Below are positions 25,536 through 35,287 of a stretch of DNA of 64,000 nucleotides, in pieces. The stretch comes from Bradyrhizobium sp. Ec3.3 (GTDB lineage Bacteria > Pseudomonadota > Alphaproteobacteria > Rhizobiales > Xanthobacteraceae): NCBI RefSeq assembly GCF_000472925.1, contig NZ_AXAS01000028.1, positions 658-64,657 on the forward strand, written 5' to 3'. Made by a program: the position numbers and the translations under genes. Position 1 is the stretch's first letter, and each line of letters begins with the position of its first letter. Below the pieces are notes generated by a model. The model did not search any database. It was given only the letters and a program-made list of their open reading frames with translations, and was not told the origin of the DNA.

Positions 25536-26031
25536 CACTGCCCAACTGTCTCCGCCATGTGAAAACATCTAAGGCGCCTTGCTACTTTGTCGACGTCACC
25601 TTCCGATAGCAGATCACGGCCGGATCGGAATGCATTCTTCGGCAACTGGCCATCCCTCGACCGAGGCGTTGCGTGAAAGCCTTTATGCACGTAGGCGAGA
25701 AACAGCAGTTGGCCTAGCAGCTGTGACGCCAATGGCGTCCTAGCCCGGCGAGCTGCCGGATTCGTCCTGCGGATGGACGATAGATTTTATCCATCACGTG
25801 AGGCGCCAATCTCGGCAAAATTTACTAGAATACCGAATTTTGTGAAGTACTGAAGCAGCTTTGCACAGCAGCAGTCATCATCGCTTCAACAAGCACCTGT
25901 ATAGGCATGGGTTCACGAGCTGAATGACTGCAGGTACTCCCCGACCCGCTTAAGCGCCGTTTTCAACCTACCTTCTCTGACCAGCGACGAAGTCGTTGCT
26001 GAAAAAGGATATCTTGTTGGAGTTTCTATCC
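25536..26031. other. Gene-free stretch
   Basis: No supported gene. Several AT-richer segments lie near 25790-25860, suitable for promoters, but no motif was recognised. Confidence 0.4.
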
Positions 26032-26277
26032 ATGGATCACACTTCACCCAAGCAGGAGCACACATTCGATACTTTGGTCAGCGTGGCGTTTGAGAAGTCA
26101 TGGCGTTTCGTAGAGAAAGATCCATTCCTGACCCACAATGCTGAGGCGTTGCTGCGGGCTAGGCTACGAGCCCACCTGGAACGTTCATTGAGAACAGGAG
26201 AAAAGAATGTATTTGAAATGGCGAACAACGCTATTTGTAATCTACGTACAGAACTAGGACGGCGGCCCGGATTATAG
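26032..26277 (+). CDS. Small hypothetical protein of a family frequent in bradyrhizobia
   Basis: ATG 26032 is chosen over a TTG at 25996; GGAG lies 10 bases upstream. The 81-residue product reads MDHTSPKQEHTFDTLVSVAF, then KSWRFVEKDPFLTHN, RARLRAHLERSLRTGEKN and NNAICNLR. I recall many short rhizobial proteins with the pattern A(Y/F)E+(A/S)WR...DP...R..L...+..GE.....AN.AI..LR. It is soluble and helical; the role is unknown. Its product neighbours do not help. Confidence 0.6.
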   Translation: MDHTSPKQEHTFDTLVSVAFEKSWRFVEKDPFLTHNAEALLRARLRAHLERSLRTGEKNVFEMANNAICNLRTELGRRPGL

Positions 26278-26664
26278 TGTCGCCCTCAGTGGTGGCGTGG
26301 TGCGGCTCCCCATGGCACTGATCAAGCGGCCTTGCATAGGCTGCGGCCCTCGTTCTTCCAGCTCCCGGACTTCATCTTCCTACCGAACTGTACTGTCCGC
26401 CTGAATCATAGTCGGCAGGGATACACCAGAGGTGGTCGTCCTTCTGCACCCCACACAGCGGGTCGTCTCATCCTCCGCCACAGGATCAACGACGAGCAAC
26501 TTTCAGATACAAAAATCGAGAGGAGGCTCTTCGTCAAGCTCCTGGCCACGCCCGGCAAAGAAGATTCATGTCGCACCCGACCGCCGAGAAAGCACAAGAT
26601 CCACCAAACGCGACAAAAAACATGTTTGCCATTCCGACCGTTCAACTCCCTCGCGTGTGGGGGC
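26278..26664. other. Gene-free stretch
   Basis: No supported gene. A TGGCAC...AAGC stretch near 26310 keeps the GG/GC spacing of a sigma-54 promoter but has AAGC instead of TTGC and no gene follows. Confidence 0.35.
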
Positions 26665-27573
26665 TCAGCCTAAATTCCTTGCCGTTGCCCTAATCATCTC
26701 AAGGAGCCAGATCAAGGCCGTATCGTTCGATCTGTACTTGTGCCACTGCACGGATAGTTGCATGGGCGGGAGCTTGAAGGGAAGTTCAACGATCTTGATC
26801 GGTAGCCGGCCAATTGCCTCCTTTGCGAGGCGCCGGTGCGTTGTCGCGATTCGATTGGTACCGGCGACCAGCCCGGGCAGCGCGCTGAAGCTATCGGTGG
26901 TCACGTCTATCCGGCGTTCTAGGACGCGCTGCGTCATAAGGTGCGTTTCGGGTGACTGACGGTCTTCGGCGGCTCGCATTACAACATGCGGCGCCCTGGA
27001 GAATTCTTTCCTCGAAAGCTTGCGGCTTGCGTAATGCCCCCTGCTCCACGCGACAGCGCAATAATCGTCATACAGGATCACCTCCGACGGGTAGCGGTTC
27101 CAGCAGAACTCCTTGGGAATGATCAGTAGATCTGCCGTTCCCTGTTCGAGCAGCCGCTCTGGCGCGGCGAGTTGGCTCACAAGATTGAACTTCACGTCCG
27201 GTGCAATTCGCTCACAATGGCGAAGTAGCGCTGGAGCGATTGTCGCGAGCGCGTACTCACACGCCACGATGGTGAAGCAGCGTTCCGACCGCGAAGGATC
27301 GAACTGAGAGGATGCGGCTACTGTCCCTTCGATCCGAACGAGCAGATCTCTCACCGAGACCTTGAGCGACTCGGCTCGCGGGGTGAGTTCCATGTTACGG
27401 CCGGCTTTGGCTAGAAGTTCGTCTTCAAAATAATCGCGTAGACGCTGGAGCGCGCTGCTCATGGCCGATTGCGTCATGTTCATCCGTGCCGCTGCGGCGC
27501 TCACGTTGCGTAAATGAAGCAAGTGATCCAGCGCGACGAGAAGATTGAGGTCAAGCCTGTTGTTGAAACGCAT
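26665..27573 (-). CDS. LysR-family transcriptional regulator, NodD-like
   Basis: The 302-residue product starts MRFNNRLDLNLLVALDHLLH and has a helix-turn-helix with NVSAAAARMNMTQSAMSSAL and RLRDYFEDELLAK, close in style to NodD/NahR. The C-terminal effector domain ends VQWHKYRSNDTALIWL, again as in NodD (VQWP..HNTDPASIWM). It is not a nodD proper: the sensor half differs strongly from the NodD at 45007. It is divergent from a broken VOC-type dioxygenase gene 251 bp away, so it most likely regulated that catabolic gene in response to an aromatic compound. Full length, apparently intact. Confidence 0.85.
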   Translation of the reverse strand: MRFNNRLDLNLLVALDHLLHLRNVSAAAARMNMTQSAMSSALQRLRDYFEDELLAKAGRNMELTPRAESLKVSVRDLLVRIEGTVAASSQFDPSRSERCFTIVACEYALATIAPALLRHCERIAPDVKFNLVSQLAAPERLLEQGTADLLIIPKEFCWNRYPSEVILYDDYCAVAWSRGHYASRKLSRKEFSRAPHVVMRAAEDRQSPETHLMTQRVLERRIDVTTDSFSALPGLVAGTNRIATTHRRLAKEAIGRLPIKIVELPFKLPPMQLSVQWHKYRSNDTALIWLLEMIRATARNLG

Positions 27574-27824
27574 CCAGTTCTTCCTGCTGATCCATTAGCT
27601 CTATCAAGGTCATAAATTTCCACAATGGATTTCTAAAATGTGTAACGAACCGCTCGACGCTGCTGGAGGAAAACGCGAGGACTTCCGAATGATCGGATAG
27701 TTTCTGAACACCAGCACGAAGCGCTCGTTAAGGATCCTCACCGAGCGTGAGGACGGTTATCAACACGCGAAGCGCAACGACGGCGTCGAACCATGACATC
27801 GCAAAATGAACTGGGAATAGAACA

Positions 27825-28761
27825 ATGAAAATCGTCGGATTGGACAGCCTCATCTTCGGTGTCGAGGACGTGGCTGGCTCCGCCCGGTTTCTCACAGACT
27901 ACGGACTGACGCCGGTGCAGGGCACAGAGATTGGCGATCGCTTCGAGGCCATTGACGGCACTCGGTGGTGATCGCTCACGAGAGCGATCCGCTGTTGCCC
28001 GCGCCGCCAAGCCCGGGATGCCGACTTCGGAAGACGGTAATGGGCGTGGCCAATATGGCGACGCTAGATACAATTGCTGCGGAATTGCGCCGCGACCGCG
28101 ATGTGCGCTATCTCGATGACGGATCCATCGGATCGATCGATGACGCAGATTTTGTGATCGGCTTTCAGATTTCGGTCAGACGGGAGTTCGTGGTTATGGG
28201 CGAATTCTCGAACGCTCCAGGGACGTACATATTACGGCCAATCAACAGCCTCGGTGTTTTGTCGCCAGCCTCCGTTATCCGCCCACGAACCCTATCTCAC
28301 GTCGCATATTTCGTACCTGACGTCCTGGGAGCCGAAACATTTTACGTCAATCGGCTTGGCTTTCGCTGCACCGACCGCTTGACCGGGACTGGCCCGTTCC
28401 TGCAGCCGGAACCATCACACGCATTTTCTCATCGCCGCGCCCTCGGACATGCATGGGCTGGAACACTTCGCTTTTCACTTCGGCGGCCCCACCGAGGTGA
28501 TTACCAATGGTTACCGCCTTATAGAGAAGGGATACCGGGCCTTCTGGGGTCCGGGCCGCAACGTACTGGGTTCAAACTGGTTCTGGTACTTCGATAGTCC
28601 ATTCGCGTGTCATATTGGGATGGACGCAGACATGGACCGGCACGATGCGAATCGGACGCCGCGTGAGACGGCGAGATATCTGCCGATACCTCGCAGGCCT
28701 TCTTCTAAAGATTCGGGAGAAGTGGTTTGCGGATCCGGGAGCCCCCGACGACGATGCTTAA
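27825..28761 (+). pseudogene. Broken VOC-family (extradiol dioxygenase-like) gene
   Basis: The gene starts at ATG 27825 (MKIVGLDSLIFGVEDVAGSA). A one-base loss near 27965 shifts the frame to VVIAHESDPLLPA, then RTLSHVAYFVPDVLGAETFY, the start of the second VOC module. A second shift near 28405-28450 leads to MHGLEHFAFHFGGPTEVI and the GSNWFWYFDSPFACHIG end of the module; a third shift near 28690 leads to LLKIREKWFADPGAP and the stop. His and Glu metal-ligand positions are still recognisable. Intact members (about 310 residues) cleave aromatic rings or act on related substrates. Divergent from the LysR gene. Confidence 0.8.
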
Positions 28762-29290
28762 TAACGCATGGGTCGACAAAATCGGTTAGGCCGGGAGCTA
28801 GTCGCCGAGGGGCGAGACGCCCGGCTTCGATCCGTTTGGAGATGGAAGACATCCGTTCCTCATGCTCCGCTCCCCTAGGAAATGCATGAGCTTGGTGCGC
28901 CCGATATCCTCGCATCAATAGCCGAGCTATGGCATGAGCAAGAACGTCTGGACGGGTCCGGCCACGATCAATGCGCAAATGGTACGTGCTCTCGAAACGG
29001 GGCTCCGACGCTCGATCAGTCTCGGTGGAGCTACCTGCAAATGAGCCTCCGCTCGGTGCCAAGGTCGACTTTCCCGTCTCTGACAGTCCGATCAATCCCT
29101 GCTGGGTTCATTCTGAGGCGCCGCAACCTGCTCGATCTACTAGACATAGTCGCAGAGTAATCAGCCCGATCGTCGGCCCACCACGTTGCCATCGGCGCCG
29201 GATCTCCGATGCTGCTTCTTCTTGGACGTGCAGGCCTCTTGTCACTGCACGCTCGCGGTCCTGACGGCATAGACCAAGTCCATCAGCCGT
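28762..29290. other. Gene-free stretch
   Basis: A plus-strand frame near 28930-29041 (MSKNVWTGPATINAQMV) has coding-like codons but is only 36 codons long and is probably a relic. No terminator with a T-run was identified after the nifA stop at 29291. Confidence 0.35.
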
Positions 29291-31102
29291 TCACAGGCGC
29301 TTGATTTCGATGCCATATTTCCTGAGCGCGTAGCCGATTTGGCGCGGCGTTAGTGCAAGAAGGCGCGCGGCCTTTGCCTGAACCCAGCCAGCTTTTTCCA
29401 TTGCAGCAATGAGGCGCTCGCGATCCGTCAGCTTCGCACCACTCACGATCGCACCATCGGCCGGCGCGATCTCAACAGGTGGAGTTAGAACGGCAATCGA
29501 CGCGGCTGTGTCAGGGGCCGGTATAACTGGTTTCGCCGATAGGTCACCGATCACCGTGGCCCGCGGCTTCGTTTGATCCAGTCCGCTCTTCCACAACAGG
29601 GCAGAGAGGCATTGACCGTGACAGCAAGCAAAATCGCGCCTGACGATGAACGGCCCTGGCGCCAGTGTTGCGGTCCGCTGCACGCAGTTTTCGAGTTCAC
29701 GCACATTACCCGGAAAACCACAATTCATCAGCACGTCCATGGCACTCGGATCGAACGTTAACGTACGACTGTTTTCGCTGTTGAAATTTTTGAGAAACTC
29801 AGTGGCAAGCAGCGGAATGTCGCTACGTCTTTCGCGCAACGGGGGCAGCAGCAATGGAACTACGCTAATACGATAATAAAGGTCGGCTCGAAACTCGTTC
29901 TTTGCCACCGCCCCTTCCAGGTCCTTGTTGGTTGCAGCGATCACGCGGACATCAACTTTCATAGTGTGGCCGCTACCGACCCGCTCGAACTCTTGTTCCT
30001 GAAGAACCCGCAACAGCTTTGCCTGAAACGAGCCCGAGATCTCGCCGATCTCGTCCAGAAACAGCGTACCCTTGTCGGCAAGCTCGAAGCGCCCTTTGCG
30101 TGAGTTAAGGGCACCAGTAAACGCCCCCTTTTCATGACCGAACAATTCGGATTCCAGCACTGTCTCAGGCAGCGCCGCGCAGTTCATCTTGATGAACGGC
30201 CGCTTAGCACGCGGAGATAACTCGTGAATAGCTTTGGCTACCAGCTCCTTGCCGGTACCCGATTCACCTCGCAACAGAACTGTGGCATTCGATTTGGCTA
30301 CTACCGCGATCTTGTCGAGCAGTCCGCGTAGCGCCGGGCTGGTACCGATAATACCATCGATATGAACCTTCTTACGCTCTCGCGCCGGTTGCTTAAATTC
30401 GAGGAGCTCCTTCTGCCACCGGTAGCTCTCCGCCATGAGGCGCTTGCGGTCGCGCACCACCAAGCGATGGAGCTTCACCGCCTGTCCGATTAGGTTGGCA
30501 ATCATGGTGAGTAGCCGGACATCGGAATCGAGCGGGAACATCGAGTCGATGTCTGGCACACGCTCGATCGATAGGGTGCCGACTACTTTTGCATCGACGC
30601 TGATGGGGACTCCGATGAAGGATAACCGTACGTGATCGCTGGCCCCGAGCACATCCATATCAGCAGCGCTAAACGCTGGATGCGTTGCAACGTCTTCAGC
30701 CACGAACGGCATACCCGTCGCCACAATCTCCTCAATCGCCTTTTGAGGCAGGCGCATGCGGTAGCGTTCATCGCTTCCTTCGGTCCAACCGGCGCCGACC
30801 GCAATCTCCGCCACGTCGTCGTCTGCCAGGAGAGACACGACACCGTGCCGCATCTGCAGTGAAGATTGCAGCAGTTCGATAACGCTTGCCAGAGCGACTT
30901 CGAGCCGCGAAGGGCTGGCAAGCATGTTCGAAATTTCGAACACTCCCCTGAGGGCGATTTCGTTCAAGGGCACGACCACGGGATGGTTCGCCTCGCCTTC
31001 CGAGCCAGGCCATTCGCACTCGGAAGCAACATGCACTGTGACAACGCCGACGTCGCCCTTCTTGCTTGCACTTAGTTCGAACTTCGAAACATCGTCTTGC
31101 AT
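29291..31102 (-). CDS. nifA: NifA, activator of nitrogen fixation genes
   Basis: The 603-residue product has an N-terminal GAF domain (about 60-215), a sigma-54 AAA+ domain with Walker A GESGTGKE near 280, the sigma-54 contact loop ELFGHEKGAFTGA near 315 and Walker B GTLFLDEIGE near 345, then a linker with NCVQRTAT, CCHGQC (C-x4-C), and a C-terminal Fis-type helix-turn-helix (WVQAKAARLLALTPRQIGYA). The cysteine linker is the hallmark of oxygen-sensitive rhizobial NifA. It opens sigma-54 promoters of nif/fix genes at low oxygen. In B. japonicum nifA follows fixR; here no fixR is visible upstream and no clear -24/-12 promoter was found. A GTGAG lies just before the ATG. Confidence 0.97.
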   Translation of the reverse strand: MQDDVSKFELSASKKGDVGVVTVHVASECEWPGSEGEANHPVVVPLNEIALRGVFEISNMLASPSRLEVALASVIELLQSSLQMRHGVVSLLADDDVAEIAVGAGWTEGSDERYRMRLPQKAIEEIVATGMPFVAEDVATHPAFSAADMDVLGASDHVRLSFIGVPISVDAKVVGTLSIERVPDIDSMFPLDSDVRLLTMIANLIGQAVKLHRLVVRDRKRLMAESYRWQKELLEFKQPARERKKVHIDGIIGTSPALRGLLDKIAVVAKSNATVLLRGESGTGKELVAKAIHELSPRAKRPFIKMNCAALPETVLESELFGHEKGAFTGALNSRKGRFELADKGTLFLDEIGEISGSFQAKLLRVLQEQEFERVGSGHTMKVDVRVIAATNKDLEGAVAKNEFRADLYYRISVVPLLLPPLRERRSDIPLLATEFLKNFNSENSRTLTFDPSAMDVLMNCGFPGNVRELENCVQRTATLAPGPFIVRRDFACCHGQCLSALLWKSGLDQTKPRATVIGDLSAKPVIPAPDTAASIAVLTPPVEIAPADGAIVSGAKLTDRERLIAAMEKAGWVQAKAARLLALTPRQIGYALRKYGIEIKRL

Positions 31103-32724
31103 CTCACACTCAATCTCGTGTCCATTCGGATGCCACCAGGAGATAACATCTTTTCATGGCACGACGGTAAACAAGACGCCTTCATTCGATTCACGCTCCT
31201 TCACAAACTCGCGCACAAACCTCCGTTGGAATAATATTGGTGCAGACCCCAACAAAAACGAGCAATGATTTCTCACGTATTCGCAGACGATCACATACGG
31301 CCTACGTCGCCGATCGCGATCCCTCGTGTTTCGCTTGATTCATTCGAACGCAAGGTGAGCGTTTTTCTTTCCCACCACGGCGTCCCGGAATGTTGCAGCG
31401 ATATGCCTACCCAGTGTGGCCATGCAGGCCGCATGTGGGTCAAAGGACCGAACGCCGCCGCGACGCCAACAGGCTCCGCCGGCTATAACACATGTTGAAC
31501 GCGCCCGTCGACGACTGGCGTTGTCGATAATGTCAGCAGCGCGCCCTCCGGCACCTTGGGTGGGCCGGCCGCGCTGTTGCGCAATGCCAGCAACCGCTTG
31601 CGCCCAAACTTTTTGAGTTTTGTCACGCGGCGCGGCCGCATCGGGCGGTAGCCAGCTCGACCTCGAGATCGCGTTCAGCCACCGCCCCTTGCGAATATAA
31701 ATCATCATCGACAGCTCGCCGCGCGCAAGAGATGGTGCGGCAGAGCAAAAATCGATCTTTGGCGGTCGAGCCGAAGTCGCAACTCCCACTGGGCACCAGC
31801 ATGTTCCAGTCTTTCCTGCTGCATGCAGATCATACCAACATGGAGAGGATCCTGACGTCGACTTCCGACATGCGACACTGGAGCGCATGGTTGTCTGACA
31901 TGCCGGCCCGAACCCATCTTTCTTCCCTTCCCCTTGCCGCACTCACTTGCGCTTGGATCGGTGCAGGATTTGGGCCAGTGCAACACGAAGAATGCCGATA
32001 CGATTGCGACGCAGTGTCGCGTTCGCTAACAGCTTAGCGGATCAAAGGCACTAAGCGCGTGTGCTTTCTGACAGCCACACAGGCGACGGGTCCTTATCGT
32101 GTTTTCGAGCTCCGAAGTTGTCGGCGGACGCGCGCTCCTGTCAAATTCGCCTCTTTTCTTACTCAAGCGCAACCACGGCAACAGTGCCAGGTTTGTTGGA
32201 AATGCTTCAATGCGTCCTTGAGCGAACAGTTTGTCATTTGTCAGCCGAACGACCCGACGTCACAGCCGCTGGTGCGCACTTTTTGTCTGACCACCCTTCG
32301 ATTCGCGGGAAATGAAGTCGCGCGGCTTCTTCACGTCCCACGACCACCAGGTTGCGGCTCGGCAGCCTTTCGTCTCTCGATCGAATTGGGATCACTCGAC
32401 TATCTGCGAAACCGTGGACAACGAGCACGACAGCCTGTTGCGCGCGGCATACATCTCAGAACAGCGGCACTCACCGCCGCGCCCGCAACGATGCCCGCTA
32501 CGCCCGCTAATCGAACGTTACCAGCCCCGTACGTCAGGTTTGTCGGCTCAGTGGCCGCTCGATTCGACGGTGAGCTCGTTTCGGCGCAATGAGCTAAATT
32601 AGAGCGACGACCTCGACTTCCACGGCGCCCAATCGGCAAAAGGCCCGCCACCCTCGGCACGGCGGCAACAACAGAACAAACACAAAGTCGCGGCACGATC
32701 GGCGAGAGTGTAAGGGCATGCAGC
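31103..32724. other. Long gene-poor stretch between nifA and nodZ
   Basis: Both strands were read. The fixR gene expected before nifA was not found, nor a short-chain-dehydrogenase glycine motif. Long open frames (31340-31942 minus, 32059-32592 plus) have no coding character and I do not recognise them. A weak leftward hairpin (CCGCC/GGCGG followed by CTTTTG) near 32640-32665 may terminate nodZ. Confidence 0.45.
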
Positions 32725-33696
32725 TTATAAGATCGGGTGATGCTCGGACGACTCATCGATCAAGATCAGACGGGTCGGATCATCCAAATCGAACTCGATA
32801 ACGCGCGGCGCGACAAGGCGCGCATAGCGCGTAAAGGCGCTGGTCGGCGGAAAGCGAATCACGGTATCGCATCGACCGAGGAGGTACATCTCGATCAGAG
32901 CGGAGAATCCTCCCTCCGCTCCCAGTTCTGCGCTGTGCAATGGCCCTGCTTGAACCGCCTGGAAGCGCTTTGAGATAGTAAAGAGGTCGGGAAACATGGC
33001 CGACACCCGATCCAGAATTTTCGGGCTGTCCGTACATAAAAACACTCTCACTGGCTTTTCGCGGGGCGATGCCTTGGCCTTTTCGATGGCAGTGCATACC
33101 TGCCGCAACGCACGCTCCGGATCGGCCCAGTATGGCGTGTGCCCCACGATATCTTCGCCATTGCCGTGTCGAACATGAACCCCAATTACGCTGCGACCCT
33201 TGAAGTGCTCCTGATAGATCGCGTCAATCCGAGCTTGAACTTCGGACCGCAGTTTGACGGCCCGAAATACTTGTCGCTCGGCATCCTGATCACAACCCCA
33301 CATCAAACAAGCATCACACACCACAGTATTCGCGTGAGTGTCATCCCGGGCTTCGAAGAGCTGCCTCAGCTCATCGCGTTCGCGGAAAATCTGTTCGTCT
33401 GGTCGATAAACGCAGTCGAAGGATGGCCGATTCCACCAGGTTGGAAAAAAAGGTCCGGGAAAAGAGAGTTGATTGATCCGATCATCGCAAATCACGGGTA
33501 CACCGGCGATGTCCTGAATTGGCTCGAAGAACACCCCAAAGGCGTTGGTGAAGGGGTCATCGAGATAACAAGATCCGCGCCAATCGATAACCAGCGTACG
33601 CCCTGTCCGCTTGGCGTATTGCCAAGCTGACGCGAGCGACCACAGGCAATCACCGAAACCAGTACGTCGCCGGGAAACAACGAACCTGTCTTTCAT
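32725..33696 (-). CDS. nodZ: NodZ, alpha-1,6-fucosyltransferase for Nod factor
   Basis: The 323-residue product starts MKDRFVVSRRRTGFGDCLWS and carries the GT23 GDP-fucose motif GVHVRHGNGED near residue 180, plus RVFLCTDSPKIL and the Ser-Ala-Phe segment FPPTSAFTRYARL near 285. It transfers fucose from GDP-fucose to O-6 of the reducing-end GlcNAc of the lipochitooligosaccharide. Length matches B. japonicum NodZ. Upstream only 122 bp remain before an IS element, so the gene has lost its direct link to nolO and the nod box; no nod box was seen in the remaining interval. GGTGG lies 4 bases before the ATG. Confidence 0.96.
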   Translation of the reverse strand: MKDRFVVSRRRTGFGDCLWSLASAWQYAKRTGRTLVIDWRGSCYLDDPFTNAFGVFFEPIQDIAGVPVICDDRINQLSFPGPFFPTWWNRPSFDCVYRPDEQIFRERDELRQLFEARDDTHANTVVCDACLMWGCDQDAERQVFRAVKLRSEVQARIDAIYQEHFKGRSVIGVHVRHGNGEDIVGHTPYWADPERALRQVCTAIEKAKASPREKPVRVFLCTDSPKILDRVSAMFPDLFTISKRFQAVQAGPLHSAELGAEGGFSALIEMYLLGRCDTVIRFPPTSAFTRYARLVAPRVIEFDLDDPTRLILIDESSEHHPIL

Positions 33697-33818
33697 GGAC
33701 CACCATCAATTAGCATTTTACCGTCCTCGTCACGACAGACCGGACGGATCAGAACGTAGGGAGCTCTGCGTAAGATCTCCAGAGGTCATCGCGGCCTTAT
33801 TCGTCGATCGACGTTTAG

Positions 33819-33836
33819 CAGGCTGTTGAAGAAGTC
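33819..33836 (+). repeat. Left terminal inverted repeat of the IS
   Basis: CAGGCTGTTGAAGAAGTC, preceded by target duplication TTAG. Confidence 0.85.
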
Positions 33837-34124
33837 GCCGATCGACCGGCGATAAAGGGAATGTCGTCGCCGCCTTCGAGGCATATTTCACCTTCAAGGG
33901 AGCCATCGGCGAGCTTTTCTGCCCAACCACGACCTCTTGCGGGCTCCATCTCGTCGCTGCCATCCCGTGTGAACTCGACGGCATCGCCTTCGCAACGACC
34001 CTGGATTACCCCGTGAGGCAATGCAGGGCAAACTCACCGCCTTCGTTTGTGAACAGAATGTAGGAACCTGCCCCAGCCATGTCGTGATCCGGCGTTTCCA
34101 CGACGTGCCATTTGCCCCGCACGC

Positions 34125-35214
34125 TCATAGCTGCAGCGCCACCAGCTTGGGCAGGCGGATCAGATTGTAGGCCGCAAGCGCCACACACGCTCGCGACCCC
34201 GTAGCTTTACCTTGGCCAGACCGGCGGAACTCTTGATCCATCCGAACACCCCCTCAACGCGCTTGCGGCAACGTTGGCCGAGCTCGTAGCCAGCATGGCG
34301 GGTGGTGCGGGCGTCGACCGCCCTCTTGCGCGGGACGCCTGTCTTGCTGAGGTGTCCATTGATCGCGATGTGCGGCGTCACCGATCGTTCTCTCAAGTCG
34401 TGCACGAACTGCGTAACGTCATAGGCCTTGTCCGCGCCGAGCGTGATCCGCCGCCCTTGGGGATAGCGGCTATCAATCAACGCCAGCGCTGTCTCTCGTT
34501 CGGCAGTGCCGGTGGCCTGGCTGACGATGCCGCCGGCCGCCAGGCCATGACGGTTCTCCATCAGAGCATGCCCCATGTAGCAGAGCTTGGCCGGCCGCCC
34601 GTCTCCCTTCTTGTACAGCCGGGCCTCCGGGTCGGTCGTGCTTTGGTGCGTCTCGTTTGAACGCTTCTCCTTGTGGAAGCTACGCTCAGCGTTGCGTCCC
34701 GGCCCCTCACTGTCGTTGTCGTCTCCGTCCTTCTGCGGAAGCTCTTGATCGAAACCCACGCCTCGATCAGCATGCCGTCCACGGAGAAGTGGTCGCTCGA
34801 CAGCAGCCGCTTCACTTGCGGTTGAGCCAGTACCGCCGAAAGGAACTTAACGGCGATCTCACCTTCTAACAGCCGGTCGCGGTTCTTGGAGAAAGTCGAG
34901 TGGTCCCACACCGGATCGTCTACGTCCAGACCAACAAGCCAGCGGAACAATAGGTCGAACTCTAGCCGCTCCATCAATTGTCGTTCCGAGCGAATGCCAT
35001 AGAAGGCTTGCAGCAACATGGCCCAAAGCAGCCTCTCCGGTGCAATCGAGGGCCGGCCAAAGTCCGTGTAAAGCCCCGCAAAAGCTGTCGATAGATCGCT
35101 CAGTGCAGCGTTTATGATCTCCCGGATCTTCCGTAGGGGGTGATCCGGGCGAACCCGCGCTTCAAGGTCCACGTAACTAAACAGCGATCCTGACCGCTCG
35201 TCCGATCCCCGCAT
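34125..35214 (-). pseudogene. IS5-family transposase, frameshifted
   Basis: The start at ATG 35214 has GGGAGG about 6 bases upstream. The protein begins MRGSDERSGSLFSYVDLEAR, passes WDHSTFSKNRDRLL and DHFSVDGMLIEAW (first catalytic Asp region), then shifts by one base near 34735 where SIKSFR should run into QKDGDDND. The second frame carries LITLGADKAYD-like GADKAYDVTQFVHD (second Asp) and GYELGQRCRKRVEGVFGW (catalytic Glu region). A second shift near 34180 leads to VALAAYNLIRLPKLVALQL and the stop at 34125. Two frameshifts make self-transposition unlikely. Confidence 0.85.
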
Positions 35215-35269
35215 CCTGGCCTCCCGATTCAACCATCGAGAGATTCACGTCCAACGCCATCTCGCCAGA

Positions 35270-35287
35270 GATTTCTTCAACAACCTG
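35270..35287 (-). repeat. Right terminal inverted repeat of the IS
   Basis: Read inward it is CAGGTTGTTGAAGAAATC; followed by target duplication TTAG at 35288-35291. Confidence 0.85.

Larger units (their letters stand above)
33819..35287 (-). mobile_element. IS5-family insertion sequence, degenerate
   Basis: The element is 1469 bp long, bounded by inverted repeats CAGGCTGTTGAAGAAGTC (left) and CAGGTTGTTGAAGAAATC (right, read inward), 16 of 18 matching. The flanks carry a 4-bp direct repeat TTAG (33815-33818 and 35288-35291), the YTAR target duplication expected of IS5-group elements. Its single transposase gene is broken by frameshifts. The right duplication overlaps the TAA stop codon of nolO, so the element inserted exactly at the end of that gene, between nolO and nodZ. 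Confidence 0.88.

Noticed and set aside
26308..26324. TGGCAC...AAGC resembling a sigma-54 promoter
   Set aside because: The -12 box is AAGC and no gene follows.
28610..29095. 161-codon leftward frame
   Set aside because: It is antisense to the end of the dioxygenase remnant and has no coding features.
31173..31192. TGGCACG resembling a sigma-54 -24 element
   Set aside because: The -12 position lacks TTGC and it faces away from nifA.
31340..31942. 200-codon leftward frame upstream of nifA, candidate fixR
   Set aside because: No dehydrogenase glycine motif and no coding bias; overlapping frames on both strands are also open because of high GC.
32059..32592. 177-codon rightward frame between nifA and nodZ
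   Set aside because: Unusual composition (many Arg, Pro, Cys), no RBS, no recognised motif.
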